The position numbers and the translations under genes were made by a program. From NCBI RefSeq assembly GCF_036288925.1, contig NZ_CP127167.1, forward strand, positions 1,550,001 to 1,614,000: a stretch of 64,000 nucleotides of DNA, given 5' to 3'. Shown piece by piece: positions 43,454 to 52,758 of the stretch; positions within the stretch are counted from its first letter, which is position 1, and the number at the start of each line of letters is the position of its first letter. The stretch is from Haemophilus parainfluenzae (GTDB lineage: Bacteria > Pseudomonadota > Gammaproteobacteria > Enterobacterales > Pasteurellaceae). Below the pieces are notes generated by a model. That model saw only the letters and a list, made by a program, of their open reading frames with translations, was not told the DNA's origin and made no database searches.

Positions 43454-45361
43454 TTGAACGATATGGTCAAAAATCTAGTTCTATGGGTTGTGGTAGCAAT
43501 TGTTATGATGACGGCTTACCAAAGTTTTAATTCTAATGGTGTGAGTGACTCAGCAGATTACACAACCTTTGTGTATGACGTGAGTAACAGTCAAGTGAAA
43601 GAAGCGCGTTTTGATGCGAATGAAATTACTGTGACTAAAAATGACGGATCTAAATATATGACCGTCATGCCACCATTGGAAGATAAAAAACTCTTAGATG
43701 ACTTATTAAATAAAAAAGTCAAAATTGAAGGTACGCCTTTTGAAAAACGTAGTTTACTATCACAAATTTTGATTTCGTGGTTTCCGATGCTATTCCTTGT
43801 TGGGGTATGGATTTTCTTCATGCGCCAAATGCAAGGTGGTGGCGGCAAAGCCATGAGCTTTGGTAAAAGCCGAGCTAAAATGCTGAACCAAGACCAAATC
43901 AAAGTCACTTTTGCAGATGTTGCAGGTTGTGATGAAGCAAAAGAAGAAGTGGGTGAAGTGGTCGATTTCTTGCGTGAACCGAAAAAATTCCAAAACCTTG
44001 GCGGTAAAATTCCAAAAGGTATATTGATGGTTGGCCCTCCTGGTACAGGTAAAACTTTATTAGCTAAGGCTATTGCGGGTGAAGCAAAAGTACCTTTCTT
44101 TACGATTTCAGGTTCTGACTTTGTGGAGATGTTTGTGGGGGTTGGTGCTTCTCGTGTACGTGATATGTTCGAGCAAGCAAAGAAAAATGCACCCTGCTTA
44201 ATCTTTATTGATGAAATCGATGCGGTAGGTCGCCAACGTGGTGCTGGTTTAGGTGGTGGACACGATGAGCGTGAACAAACCCTTAACCAGATGTTAGTTG
44301 AAATGGATGGTTTCGGTGGTAACGAAGGCGTAATCGTTATTGCCGCAACGAACCGTCCAGATGTACTTGACCCAGCATTAACTCGTCCAGGCCGTTTTGA
44401 CCGTCAAGTTGTTGTGGGTTTACCGGATGTGAAAGGTCGTGAGCAAATTTTAAAAGTACACATGCGTAAAGTGCCTGTTGCTGATGATGTAGATGCGATG
44501 ACACTTGCTCGTGGTACACCAGGTTATTCAGGTGCGGATTTAGCGAACTTGGTTAATGAAGCGGCATTATTTGCTGCGCGTAGCAATAAACGTACTGTAT
44601 CGATGCTTGAGTTTGAAAAAGCAAAAGATAAGATCAATATGGGACCTGAACGCCGTACCATGATCATGACGGATAAACAAAAAGAATCGACAGCGTACCA
44701 TGAAGCAGGTCATGCCATTGTGGGTTACTTAGTACCTGAGCATGATCCTGTACATAAAGTCACGATTATTCCTCGTGGCCGCGCATTAGGTGTGACTTTC
44801 TTCTTGCCTGAAGGTGATCAAATTAGTATCAGCCAAAAACAATTAGAAAGTAAACTTTCAACACTTTATGCAGGACGTTTAGCAGAAGATTTGATTTACG
44901 GTGAAGAAAATATTTCGACTGGTGCATCTAACGATATTAAAGTGGCAACCAATATTGCACGTAATATGGTGACCCAATGGGGCTTCTCAGATAAACTCGG
45001 TCCGATTCTTTATACCGAAGATGAAGGCGAAGTATTCTTAGGTCGCTCAATGGCGAAAGCAAAACATATGTCAGATGAAACGGCGCATGCGATTGATGAA
45101 GAAGTTCGTGCGATTGTAAATCGTAACTATGCGAGAGCAAGACAGATTCTGATCGACAATATGGATATTCTTCACGCCATGAAAGATGCGTTAGTGAAAT
45201 ATGAAACCATTGAAGAAGAACAAATTAAACAGCTAATGAATCGTGAACCTGTTACACCACCATCTGGTTGGGAAGATAACAAAGATACGAGCCCGAAAGC
45301 TAAGCCGCAAGAAGACGCAACTGAAAGTGCGGTTAATCATTCAGAAGATTCTGAAGAGTAA
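43454..45361 (+). CDS. ftsH: ATP-dependent zinc metalloprotease FtsH
   Basis: A 635-residue membrane-anchored AAA protease that degrades sigma32, LpxC and damaged membrane proteins. Two N-terminal membrane segments flank a periplasmic domain. Walker A is GPPGTGKT, Walker B is [11 protein letters not shown], the SRH region follows ([17 protein letters not shown]) and the zinc site is HEAGH. The start is probably the TTG at 43454, which an AGG sequence precedes at good spacing; an ATG three codons later is the alternative. The end of the gene encodes ESAV within an uptake signal. Confidence 0.96.
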   Translation: MNDMVKNLVLWVVVAIVMMTAYQSFNSNGVSDSADYTTFVYDVSNSQVKEARFDANEITVTKNDGSKYMTVMPPLEDKKLLDDLLNKKVKIEGTPFEKRSLLSQILISWFPMLFLVGVWIFFMRQMQGGGGKAMSFGKSRAKMLNQDQIKVTFADVAGCDEAKEEVGEVVDFLREPKKFQNLGGKIPKGILMVGPPGTGKTLLAKAIAGEAKVPFFTISGSDFVEMFVGVGASRVRDMFEQAKKNAPCLIFIDEIDAVGRQRGAGLGGGHDEREQTLNQMLVEMDGFGGNEGVIVIAATNRPDVLDPALTRPGRFDRQVVVGLPDVKGREQILKVHMRKVPVADDVDAMTLARGTPGYSGADLANLVNEAALFAARSNKRTVSMLEFEKAKDKINMGPERRTMIMTDKQKESTAYHEAGHAIVGYLVPEHDPVHKVTIIPRGRALGVTFFLPEGDQISISQKQLESKLSTLYAGRLAEDLIYGEENISTGASNDIKVATNIARNMVTQWGFSDKLGPILYTEDEGEVFLGRSMAKAKHMSDETAHAIDEEVRAIVNRNYARARQILIDNMDILHAMKDALVKYETIEEEQIKQLMNREPVTPPSGWEDNKDTSPKAKPQEDATESAVNHSEDSEE

Positions 45362-45365
45362 GAAT

Positions 45366-45398
45366 AAAGCCTTCCTAATTAGGAAGGCTTTTTTTATT
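45366..45398 (+). terminator. Terminator after ftsH
   Basis: AAAGCCTTCC/GGAAGGCTTT palindrome extended through TAATTA, followed by a run of T. It separates ftsH from folP. Confidence 0.85.
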
Positions 45399-45476
45399 TA
45401 TAATGTCATTCTATTAATCACTATATTCCGTTATAATCTAGCCTTTAAAATTTGATTTAAAAATTGACCGCACTTT

Positions 45477-46304
45477 ATGAAACTTTACGCTAATAACAAA
45501 TGTCTAGATTTATCATTCCCTCAAATTATGGGAATTTTGAATTTCACGCCCGATTCATTTTCAGATAGCGGACAGTTTTTTAGTCTAGACAAAGCATTAT
45601 TTCAAGTTGAAAAAATGCTCAAAGAAGGTGCAACAATTATTGATATTGGCGGGGAATCAACTCGATCAATGGCAGAAGAAGTGCCTGAAACTGAAGAGTT
45701 GCAACGAGTGATACCTCTTGTTGAAGCCGTGCAAAAACGTTTTGATTGTTGGATTTCAGTGGATACCTCTAAAGCAATTGTGATGCAAGAAGCAGCTAAG
45801 GTCGGCATGGATTTAATCAATGATATTCGTGCTCTACGTGAACCTGGCGCACTCGAAATAGCAGGACAGTTGAATTTACCGACTTGTATCATGCATATGC
45901 AAGGACAGCCGCGCACAATGCAGACTAATCCGCATTATGATGATGTAGTCCAAGATGTTTATCAATTTTTAAACGATAGAACTCAAGCTTGTTTAGCAGC
46001 GGGAATAGCCAAAGAAAATATTATTTGGGATATGGGCTTTGGTTTTGGTAAGACTGTACAGCATAATTATAAGCTTTTACAGCAGTTAGCTCACTTTTGT
46101 GAAAGTGGATATCCTGTTTTAGCAGGGCTTTCACGTAAATCGATGATTGGTGCTGTATTAGATAAGCCCGTGACTGAACGCGTTGTAGGAAGTGTAGCCG
46201 GGGCATTAATTGCTGCACAAAATGGTGCGACTATTTTACGTGTGCATGATGTGGCTGCAACAGCTGATGCCTTAAAAGTATGGCAAGCTACACAAGAAGC
46301 GTAA
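45477..46304 (+). CDS. folP: Dihydropteroate synthase
   Basis: A 275-residue TIM-barrel enzyme of folate synthesis and the sulfonamide target. Motifs include MGILNFTPDSFSDSG, DIGGESTRSMAEEVP, WISVDTSKAIVMQEA, MHMQGQPRTMQ and GLSRKSMIG. The ATG at 45477 directly follows an uptake signal (ACCGCACTT at 45467-45475), leaving no clear ribosome site. It precedes glmM as in E. coli. Confidence 0.95.
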   Translation: MKLYANNKCLDLSFPQIMGILNFTPDSFSDSGQFFSLDKALFQVEKMLKEGATIIDIGGESTRSMAEEVPETEELQRVIPLVEAVQKRFDCWISVDTSKAIVMQEAAKVGMDLINDIRALREPGALEIAGQLNLPTCIMHMQGQPRTMQTNPHYDDVVQDVYQFLNDRTQACLAAGIAKENIIWDMGFGFGKTVQHNYKLLQQLAHFCESGYPVLAGLSRKSMIGAVLDKPVTERVVGSVAGALIAAQNGATILRVHDVAATADALKVWQATQEA

Positions 46305-46381
46305 GCAACTAACAGATTTTATATGTTGTGGAATAAATGATTTTTGTAACATCATTATTCAAATTTAATTAAGGAATAAAT

Positions 46382-47716
46382 ATGGCAAATCGTAAATATT
46401 TTGGTACTGATGGTGTCCGTGGAAAAGTGGGTACATATCCAATCACACCTGATTTCGCATTGAAATTAGGTTGGGCAGCAGGTAAGGTTTTAGCTTCCCA
46501 AGGTTCTCGTACGGTATTAATCGGGAAAGATACTCGTATTTCAGGTTATATGCTGGAATCTGCACTTGAGGCAGGTTTGGCTGCAGCGGGTTTAACTGCC
46601 GCATTTACTGGTCCTATGCCGACACCAGCCGTGGCGTATTTAACCCGTACTTTCCGATTGGAAGCAGGTATTGTCATTTCGGCATCTCATAACCCTTACT
46701 ATGATAACGGGATTAAATTCTTCTCTTCACAAGGTACAAAATTACCAGACGATATTGAGGAAGCGATTGAAGCCATGCTTGATCAGCCAATGGATTGTGT
46801 GGAGTCTGCTGATTTAGGTAAAGCAAGCCGTATCAGTGATGCCGCAGGACGTTATATTGAATTTTGTAAAAGTACTTTCCCTGCACATCTTGGTTTAGAT
46901 GGTTATAAAATCGTGGTGGATTGTGCAAATGGAGCGACTTATCATATTGCGCCAAATGTATTACGTGAGTTAGGCGCAGAAGTGATTGAAATTGGTACAG
47001 ATCCTAACGGAATCAATATTAATGAGAAGTGTGGTGCAACCGATGTAAAAGCGTTACAGGAAAAAGTGCTTGAAACAAAAGCAGATGTTGGTCTTGCTTA
47101 TGATGGTGATGGTGACCGTATTATGATGGTGGATCACTTAGGTAATAAAGTAGATGGTGACCAAATCCTTTTCATTATTGCTCGTGAAGCTTTACGTTCA
47201 GGTCAGCTAAAAGGTGGCGTAGTGGGCACATTAATGAGTAATATGAGCTTAGAGATTGCTTTAAAAATGTTAGGTGTACCTTTTGTGCGTGCTAACGTTG
47301 GAGACCGTTATGTGTTAGAAAAAATGGTAGAACATAACTGGACGCTAGGCGGAGAAAACTCAGGCCATATTATTATTGCTGATAAAAATACGACAGGTGA
47401 TGGTATTATTGCATCACTAGCTGTATTAAGTGCAATGGTTCAACATCGTTTATCTTTAAACGAGCTTGCAAGTGCGGTGAAATTATTCCCTCAAGTACTC
47501 ATTAATGTTCGTTTTGCTGGTGGTGATAATCCATTAGAAAGTGAAGCGGTAAAAGCGGTAGCTGCAGATGTGGAAAAACGTTTAGAAGGCAAAGGTCGAA
47601 TTTTACTGCGTAAGTCTGGTACTGAGCCTCTTATTCGCGTCATGGTCGAATGTGAAGACGGTGTACTTGCAAAACAATGTGCAGAAGAAATTGCAGAAGC
47701 AGTGAAAGCGAATTAA
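46382..47716 (+). CDS. glmM: Phosphoglucosamine mutase
   Basis: A 444-residue enzyme converting glucosamine-6-phosphate to glucosamine-1-phosphate for UDP-GlcNAc, feeding peptidoglycan and LPS. The phosphoserine is S102 in [16 protein letters not shown], the same number as in E. coli. DGDGDRIMM binds Mg and GGENSGHII and [12 protein letters not shown] bind sugar and phosphate. There is a good ribosome site (AAGGAATAA). Followed by a terminator at 47721-47742. Confidence 0.96.
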   Translation: MANRKYFGTDGVRGKVGTYPITPDFALKLGWAAGKVLASQGSRTVLIGKDTRISGYMLESALEAGLAAAGLTAAFTGPMPTPAVAYLTRTFRLEAGIVISASHNPYYDNGIKFFSSQGTKLPDDIEEAIEAMLDQPMDCVESADLGKASRISDAAGRYIEFCKSTFPAHLGLDGYKIVVDCANGATYHIAPNVLRELGAEVIEIGTDPNGININEKCGATDVKALQEKVLETKADVGLAYDGDGDRIMMVDHLGNKVDGDQILFIIAREALRSGQLKGGVVGTLMSNMSLEIALKMLGVPFVRANVGDRYVLEKMVEHNWTLGGENSGHIIIADKNTTGDGIIASLAVLSAMVQHRLSLNELASAVKLFPQVLINVRFAGGDNPLESEAVKAVAADVEKRLEGKGRILLRKSGTEPLIRVMVECEDGVLAKQCAEEIAEAVKAN

Positions 47717-47720
47717 TAAA

Positions 47721-47745
47721 GTGGGGGCTTGCCCCCATTTTTGAT
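47721..47745 (+). terminator. Terminator after glmM
   Basis: TGGGGGC/GCCCCCA with a minimal loop, then ATTTTTG. Confidence 0.75.
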
Positions 47746-47786
47746 CCATAAAATTTATCTTTTATTATTTTTAGGAAAGCAAAGAC

Positions 47787-48269
47787 ATGAAAATTTTTAT
47801 TATGCGTCATGGAGAAGCTGAAGTTGTCTCTTCATCAGACGAGGCTCGGCATTTAACCGACTATGGACGCAAACAATCAATATCACAAGGTCAATGGCTT
47901 AAAACACATCTAAATTCAACCGCACTTTCAGTTCAGAAAGTGATTGTCAGTCCTTATGTTCGTACTCAAGAAACCTTTGAGCTCGTCAATTCAGCGTTAG
48001 ACAATATTCTTAATGATGTTGAAACTTGGAGTGGGATCACACCTTACGGGAATGCGACGCTAGTAGCAGATTATTTATCTGTTTTACAGGAACAAGGTGT
48101 TAAAAGTATTTTGCTTGTTTCTCATTTACCTTTAGTGGGCAGTATTGTTTCGGAGCTTTATGGCAAGCGAAATCCAATCAGTTTTTACCCTTCAACGATT
48201 GTTCAAATTGACTGGAATGGTGAAAAAGGTATTATTGAAGCCTGCAATTCTTATAAAGAACATGGTTAA
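47787..48269 (+). CDS. sixA: Phosphohistidine phosphatase SixA
   Basis: A 160-residue histidine phosphatase of the RHG branch. The catalytic RHG is in FIMRHGEAE near the N-terminus and the second His in LLVSHLPLVG; ARHLTDYGRKQS and VSPYVRTQET are also typical. In E. coli SixA acts on phosphohistidine in the PTS-Ntr system. It stands alone after glmM. An uptake signal encodes STALS. Confidence 0.92.
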   Translation: MKIFIMRHGEAEVVSSSDEARHLTDYGRKQSISQGQWLKTHLNSTALSVQKVIVSPYVRTQETFELVNSALDNILNDVETWSGITPYGNATLVADYLSVLQEQGVKSILLVSHLPLVGSIVSELYGKRNPISFYPSTIVQIDWNGEKGIIEACNSYKEHG

Positions 48270-48404
48270 AAGTGATTAAAGAGAGCAGGGTAAATACGTT
48301 TTATTTGATTCGCTTTTTAATAAATGCAAAAAATTCAATTACTAGAGATGTGTTTTTGGGGTGTATTCTTTTTTCTTTTTTGATAGACTGGAGGGGAGCT
48401 ATAT

Positions 48405-48433
48405 TTGAATAGCTTTATATTAACCACTATAAT
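48405..48433 (+). promoter_or_regulatory. Predicted promoter of the LEA-like repeat gene
   Basis: TTGAAT (48405-48410), a 17-base spacer and a perfect TATAAT (48428-48433). The predicted transcript start would leave a leader of only about 12 bases containing the AGGAGAG ribosome site. Confidence 0.68.
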
Positions 48434-48451
48434 CATGCTAGGAGAGTAGTT

Positions 48452-49642
48452 ATGAATAATAAAATTGAAGATACGGTAACTGAAGTAAAAGAGACGACAG
48501 TTAATGCTGCGACACAAGTTAAAGATGTATTAGTTGCAGCAGCTAACTATGTAAAAGATACTGTGACAAATAACGCATCAGAAGCAAAAGAAGCAGTGGA
48601 AGATAAAGCTGCTGAAGTGAAAGATGCGGCTGAAGATAAAGCATCAGAAGTAAAAAAAGCAGCTTCAGAGGCAAAGGATGAAGCGACAGATAAAGTAGCA
48701 GAGCTAAAAGATGCAGCTGAAGACAAAGTATCAGAAGCAAAAGAGGACGTTTCTGAAGCAAAAGATACAGTGCTAGACAAGGTCGCTAAATTAAAAGATG
48801 CATTTGCAGATAAAGTTGCAGAAGTAAAGAATGCGGTTTTTGAAGCAAAAGATGGCGCGGCTGATAAAGCAACAGAGCTAAAAGATGAAGCTAAAGACAA
48901 AGTATCAGAAGTAAAAGAAGCTGTAGAAGATAAAGCTGCTGAAGTGAAAGATGTGGCTGAAGATAAAGCAACTGAAGTGAAAGATGTGGCTGAAGATAGA
49001 GCATCAGAAGTAAAAAAAGCAGTCTCAGAGGCAAAAGATGAAGCGACAGATAAAGTAGCAGAGCTAAAAGATGCAGCTGAAGACAAAGTATCAGAAGCAA
49101 AAGAGGACGTTTCTGAAGCAAAAGATACAGTGCTAGACAAGGTCGCTAAATTAAAAGATGCATTTGCAGATAAAGTTGCAGAAGTAAAGAATGCGGTTTT
49201 TGAAGCAAAAGATGGCGCAGCTGATAAAGCAGCAGCGCTAAAAGATGAAGCTGAAGATAAAGTATTAGAAGCAAAAGAAGCAGTGGAAGATAAAGCTGCT
49301 GAAGTGAAAGATGCGGCTGAAGATAAAGCATCAGAAGTAAAAAAAGCAGCTTCAGAGGCAAAGGATGAAGCGACAGATAAAGTAGCAGAGCTAAAAGATG
49401 CAGCTGAAGACAAAGTATCAGAAGCAAAAGAGGACGTTTCTGAAGCAAAAGATACAGTGCTAGACAAGGTCGCTAAATTAAAAGATGCATTTGCAGATAA
49501 AGTTGCAGAAGTAAAGAATGCGGTTTTTGAAGCAAAAGATGGCGCGGCTGATAAAGCAACAGAGCTAAAAGATGAAGCTAAAGACAAAGTATCAGAAGTA
49601 AAAGAAGCTGTAGAAGATAAAGCTGCTAAAGTAAAAGATTAG
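48452..49642 (+). CDS. LEA-like 11-residue helical repeat protein, no signal peptide
   Basis: A 396-residue, highly charged Ala/Lys/Glu/Asp/Val protein with almost no aromatic residues and no cysteine. It is built of 11-residue units like AEVKDAAEDKA and SEAKDEATDKV, the pattern of LEA group 3 and apolipoprotein-like amphipathic helices. No signal sequence or membrane segment is seen, so it should be cytoplasmic. The ATG follows AGGAGAG at the right distance. Within it, long DNA blocks repeat at 327, 360 and 327 bases. LEA-type proteins protect against desiccation or membrane stress in other organisms; function here is unknown. The reverse strand is open too, as a by-product of composition. 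A paralogous lipoprotein follows at 50149. Confidence 0.85.
   Translation: MNNKIEDTVTEVKETTVNAATQVKDVLVAAANYVKDTVTNNASEAKEAVEDKAAEVKDAAEDKASEVKKAASEAKDEATDKVAELKDAAEDKVSEAKEDVSEAKDTVLDKVAKLKDAFADKVAEVKNAVFEAKDGAADKATELKDEAKDKVSEVKEAVEDKAAEVKDVAEDKATEVKDVAEDRASEVKKAVSEAKDEATDKVAELKDAAEDKVSEAKEDVSEAKDTVLDKVAKLKDAFADKVAEVKNAVFEAKDGAADKAAALKDEAEDKVLEAKEAVEDKAAEVKDAAEDKASEVKKAASEAKDEATDKVAELKDAAEDKVSEAKEDVSEAKDTVLDKVAKLKDAFADKVAEVKNAVFEAKDGAADKATELKDEAKDKVSEVKEAVEDKAAKVKD
48593..49642 (+). repeat. Near-identical long tandem repeats within the LEA-like gene
   Basis: The same segment, beginning GCAGTGGAAGATAAAGCTG or its variant GCTGTAGAAG, recurs at 48593, 48920, 49280 and, truncated, at 49607: periods 327, 360 and 327 bases. 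The 360 unit has one extra 33-base (11-codon) module, DVAEDKATEVK. Copies 1 and 3 are almost identical. All periods keep the frame. Confidence 0.88.
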
Positions 49643-49875
49643 GTTTCATAGGCAAAAAATATGGTGTCTACTAAAGTTTACGCTGTAAAAGATGTAATAG
49701 TAAGCACGGTAGTACAAGTTAAGATTCTGTCATTGTCGTAGCTAAGCATGTTAAACATGTTGCCGAAAAATGACTGAAGTAAAAGATGCCATATGCTCTA
49801 AAGCAGAGGAAGTAAAAACTAGATTCTGAAACAAAAGATCAATCTGCAGACGTAAACAAAGTAACTGAAAAGTAA
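49643..49875 (+). pseudogene. Decayed 3' extension of the LEA-like gene
   Basis: After the stop at 49640-49642 the sequence still reads as repeat protein when frames are changed: KNMVSTKVYAVKDVIV, then in another frame DSVIVVAKHVKHVAEK (ending at a TGA), then TEVKDAICSKAEEVKT, then SETKDQSADVNKVTEK ending at TAA 49873-49875. At least two nearby stops and three frame changes are needed to connect them, so this is probably an older C-terminal part that has decayed. From 49876 to about 50100 the sequence is very AT-rich with no gene seen; it must include the promoter of the lipoprotein gene. Confidence 0.62.
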
Positions 49876-50148
49876 AAACAATGATTAAGGATTATTCAAA
49901 TTAACTGAGCCTGTCTGTTTAAAAAAACACAAAAAGTAATTTTTATCTTTACAAAAAATAAAATTTTTATAATGAACTTGTGTATAAGTTTTTAAATTCA
50001 TAGAGTTATAGTTATTTTTATAAAAACTATATCTTTAGAAATGTAAATTTTTTTTGAAGATATTCTATTTTGAGTTTTTTTGTGTAGACTAATCAGCGCA
50101 AAGCATGTAGCTTTGGATTAATCCTTAACCATGAAATGGAGAATAACA

Positions 50149-50715
50149 ATGAAAAAATCAGTATTAGCCGCATTAGTATTAGGTTCATCTTTAGCCGTAA
50201 CAGGCTGTTTCGATAAAGAAGAAGCACAACAAAAAGTTGAAGCGACAAAAGATGCGGCAACACAAGCTAAAGATGCAGTAGTAGATAAAGCCGTTGAAGT
50301 AAAAAATGGGGTTGCTGATAAAGCTGTTGAAGTAAAAGATGCGGTTGCTGATAAAGCAGCTGAAGCAAAAGATGCGATGTCTTCTAAAATGGAAGCGGCA
50401 AAAGATTCAGCTTCTAAAATGAAAGATGCAGCAGCAGATAAAATGGCTGAAGCAAAAGATGCGATGTCTTCTAAAATGGAAGCGGCAAAAGATTCAGCTT
50501 CTAAAATGAAAGATGCGGCAGCAGATAAAACGGCTGAAGCAAAGGATGCAATGTCTGCTAAAATGGAAGCAGCAAAAGATTCAGCTTCTGAAACAAAAGA
50601 TGCAGTAGCTGATAAAGCTGTAAAAGTAAAAGATGCAGCGGCAAATAAAGCAGTAGAAGCAAAAGATGCAGCAGCAGATAAAGCAGCTGAAACGAAAGAT
50701 GCTGTGACTAAATAA
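50149..50715 (+). CDS. Lipoprotein with LEA-like helical repeats
   Basis: A 188-residue lipoprotein. The signal peptide MKKSVLAALVLGSSLAVTGC has the lipobox VTGC with Cys at residue 20, followed by FDKEEAQQKVEAT. The rest is made of Ala/Lys/Asp/Glu helical repeats of the same kind as the upstream gene, such as KDAVVDKAVEVKNGVADKA. A central part has three 29-residue units (87 bases apart, around 50371, 50458 and 50545) reading KDAMSSKMEAAKDSASKMK. 29 equals 11+11+7, which would keep helix phase. The start ATG has a GGAGAA ribosome site; an in-frame ATG six codons earlier is less likely. It may be an envelope counterpart of the cytoplasmic repeat protein; function unknown. Confidence 0.85.
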   Translation: MKKSVLAALVLGSSLAVTGCFDKEEAQQKVEATKDAATQAKDAVVDKAVEVKNGVADKAVEVKDAVADKAAEAKDAMSSKMEAAKDSASKMKDAAADKMAEAKDAMSSKMEAAKDSASKMKDAAADKTAEAKDAMSAKMEAAKDSASETKDAVADKAVKVKDAAANKAVEAKDAAADKAAETKDAVTK

Positions 50716-50733
50716 TTAAACTTTTGTAAAATG

Positions 50734-50772
50734 AAAACCTATCAGAGATTATCTGGTAGGTTTTTTCTTTTG
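50734..50772 (+). terminator. Terminator after the repeat lipoprotein
   Basis: AACCTATCAGA/TCTGGTAGGTT with one G-T pair, then TTTTTCTTTT. Confidence 0.75.
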
Positions 50773-50782
50773 GAGCAATAAA

Positions 50783-51049
50783 ATGTTATGTGCAATTTAT
50801 AAAAGTTTACGTAAGCCAGGCTGCTATCTCTATATTTCGAAACGAGATGATTTTTCAGCTGTACCAGACGTATTGATGCAAAGTTTTGGTAAGCCTCAGT
50901 TTCTTATGCTATTTAATTTGAAAGGAAGCAAGCTGCTTGTTCATGCTGATAAAAGCGAGGTAATGGAAAAAATCACTCAGCAAGGATTTTATCTTCAAAT
51001 GCCAAAACAGAATGATGGTTTATTTTATAGTTTGAGTGAGATCAAATAA
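50783..51049 (+). CDS. YcgL domain-containing protein
   Basis: An 88-residue small protein of the YcgL/UPF0745 family, function not well known. It matches at [18 protein letters not shown], the centre [12 protein letters not shown] and [20 protein letters not shown]. It begins 11 bases after the end of the upstream terminator with a TTGGAGCA ribosome site. The gene stands alone between the repeat lipoprotein and bioD. Confidence 0.88.
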   Translation: MLCAIYKSLRKPGCYLYISKRDDFSAVPDVLMQSFGKPQFLMLFNLKGSKLLVHADKSEVMEKITQQGFYLQMPKQNDGLFYSLSEIK

Positions 51050-51150
51050 AATTGTTATTTTTTAGTAAAATTATTAAAGTTTGTGCTATCTCAATATTTT
51101 TTATTTAAAATGCCTTTAAAATTCAATCCGATTTAAAAAGGAGAGTGAAA

Positions 51151-51885
51151 ATGAGTAGTTTTTTTGTGGTTGGCACAGATACAAATGTAGGAAAAACTAC
51201 AGCTTGTCGTGCCATTATTCAAGCATTACAAGCAAAAGGTGTGAGAATTGTAGGTTATAAGCCGATTGCTTGTGGCTGTGAGGAAAATATATATCTGACT
51301 GAAAATCAGTCTGATGAGAGTCAAACAGATTATGATGCTGAAAATAATTCAGATGTGTTAGCTTTGATGGATGCAACAAATGAACCAGTATCTTATCAAG
51401 AGGTGAATAGTTATACTTTTTTACATTCTTTACCTATGTTAACACAAGATAAATCACGTATTAAATTAAGCAAGATAGATCAGGCGTTAACAAAATTAAT
51501 CAAAAAATATCAATCTGTTGTAGTTGAAGGTTCATTTGGCTTACTCACACCAATGGCTGAAAATAAAAGTTTTGCAGATTGGATTGTTACACATAAAATG
51601 CCAGTTGTATTAGTTGTTGGAATTAAAGAAGGATGTATAAACCACGCATTACTTACAGCAAGAGTGATTAAACAGCTTGGCGTCCCTTTATTAGGTTGGG
51701 TTGCTAATCGTATTAATCCAGGCTTAGGTCATTATAAAGAAATTATAGGTGTCCTAGAATCACAAATTGATGCACCGTTGCTTGGAAAAATTCCTTATAT
51801 TCACAAACCAGAAATTCAGGAGTTAGGGCATTATTTAACGGATATTGATCATTTAATGTACATGCAAACAGAATTAGTTAAATAG
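51151..51885 (+). CDS. bioD: Dethiobiotin synthetase
   Basis: A 244-residue P-loop enzyme of biotin synthesis that closes the ureido ring of DAPA with CO2 and ATP. The N-terminal GTDTNVGKTTACRAI is the ATP-binding loop; VGYKPIACG, VVEGSFGLLTPM and GWVANRINPG match the family. The SFG in place of the common GAGG near residue 130 is a variant also seen in second BioD forms. The start ATG at 51151 has AAGGAGAG at good distance; the in-frame GTG at 51145 overlaps it. No other bio gene is in the window. Confidence 0.9.
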   Translation: MSSFFVVGTDTNVGKTTACRAIIQALQAKGVRIVGYKPIACGCEENIYLTENQSDESQTDYDAENNSDVLALMDATNEPVSYQEVNSYTFLHSLPMLTQDKSRIKLSKIDQALTKLIKKYQSVVVEGSFGLLTPMAENKSFADWIVTHKMPVVLVVGIKEGCINHALLTARVIKQLGVPLLGWVANRINPGLGHYKEIIGVLESQIDAPLLGKIPYIHKPEIQELGHYLTDIDHLMYMQTELVK

Positions 51886-51939
51886 CAGTTTTAAATGTGG
51901 AGTGAGGTTAAAATTTTTTAAATTTTAACCTCATTGTTT

Positions 51940-52632
51940 TTATTCTTCATTTTCTGAATATTCTTTTTTCAGAATATCATTTTCTGCCAAACTAGATAAA
52001 CGAGCAATGGCATTACGATAAGAAATTTCAAGGCTTTCGCGACTTGTTGCTATTACACCTTGATCTACTAGGAAACCATCATTTACATCATATACCCAAC
52101 CATGTAGCGAAAGCTTTTGTCCTCGTTCCCAAGCACTTTTTACGATAGATGTACGGCCTAGGTTATAAACTTGTTCTGCTACATTTAATTTAGTTAGCAT
52201 GTCTGCACGTTTTTCTGCAGAAAGGTTACCCAATAGGTGCCCATGCTTGAACCAAATATCACGAATATGGAGTAACCAGTTATTGATTAATCCAAGATCT
52301 TTATCTTGCATAGCCGCTTTAATACCTCCGCAATTTGTGTGCCCACAAATAATAATATGTTCAATTTTGAGTACATCAACGGCATATTGCACAACCGAAA
52401 GACAGTTGAAATCTGTATGAATAACTTGATTGGCAACATTACGATGGACAAATAACTCGCCTGGTTCAAGATTTGTTAATTTTTCGGCTGGAACGCGGCT
52501 ATCAGAGCAACCAATCCAGAGATAGTGAGGGGTTTGGTGGTCTGCAAGTTCTTTAAAATAAGTGGAATTTTCTTCCTTCATTCTTTGCGCCCAACTGTAA
52601 TTGTTGGCAAAGAGTTGTTTAATTTTGTCCAT
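51940..52632 (-). CDS. can: Beta-class carbonic anhydrase
   Basis: A 230-residue zinc enzyme that interconverts CO2 and bicarbonate. The ligands are Cys and Asp in [10 protein letters not shown] and His and Cys in [28 protein letters not shown] is also typical. Length and the type II bicarbonate-site sequence (W39, R64-like residues, Y) agree with the H. influenzae enzyme. It is separated from asnS by an inverted uptake-signal terminator. Confidence 0.95.
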   Translation of the reverse strand: MDKIKQLFANNYSWAQRMKEENSTYFKELADHQTPHYLWIGCSDSRVPAEKLTNLEPGELFVHRNVANQVIHTDFNCLSVVQYAVDVLKIEHIIICGHTNCGGIKAAMQDKDLGLINNWLLHIRDIWFKHGHLLGNLSAEKRADMLTKLNVAEQVYNLGRTSIVKSAWERGQKLSLHGWVYDVNDGFLVDQGVIATSRESLEISYRNAIARLSSLAENDILKKEYSENEE

Positions 52633-52715
52633 TTTTACTTTCCTTAATTCGATGTACTGAAAGATTGTTTTAAGTACAATAAATGAAATAGGGGATAAAT
52701 TATCGCCTAAAATAA

Positions 52716-52743
52716 TGACCGCACTTTAAATAAAGTGCGGTCA
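52716..52743. terminator. Terminator of inverted uptake signals after asnS
   Basis: TGACCGCACTTTA/TAAAGTGCGGTCA perfect 13-bp stem with a 2-base loop, 15 bases after the asnS stop and 80 bases before can in the direction of transcription. Confidence 0.75.
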
Positions 52744-52758
52744 ATTTAATCAATATTT

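Noticed and set aside
48547..49587. Long open frame of 346 codons on the minus strand, Ser/Ala/Phe rich
   Set aside because: It is the reverse of the LEA-like repeat gene; lack of stops follows from the repeated GCA/GAA/AAA codons. No ribosome site or plausible protein pattern.
48593..49642. CRISPR-like repeats
   Set aside because: The repeats are long, contiguous and coding with no spacers.
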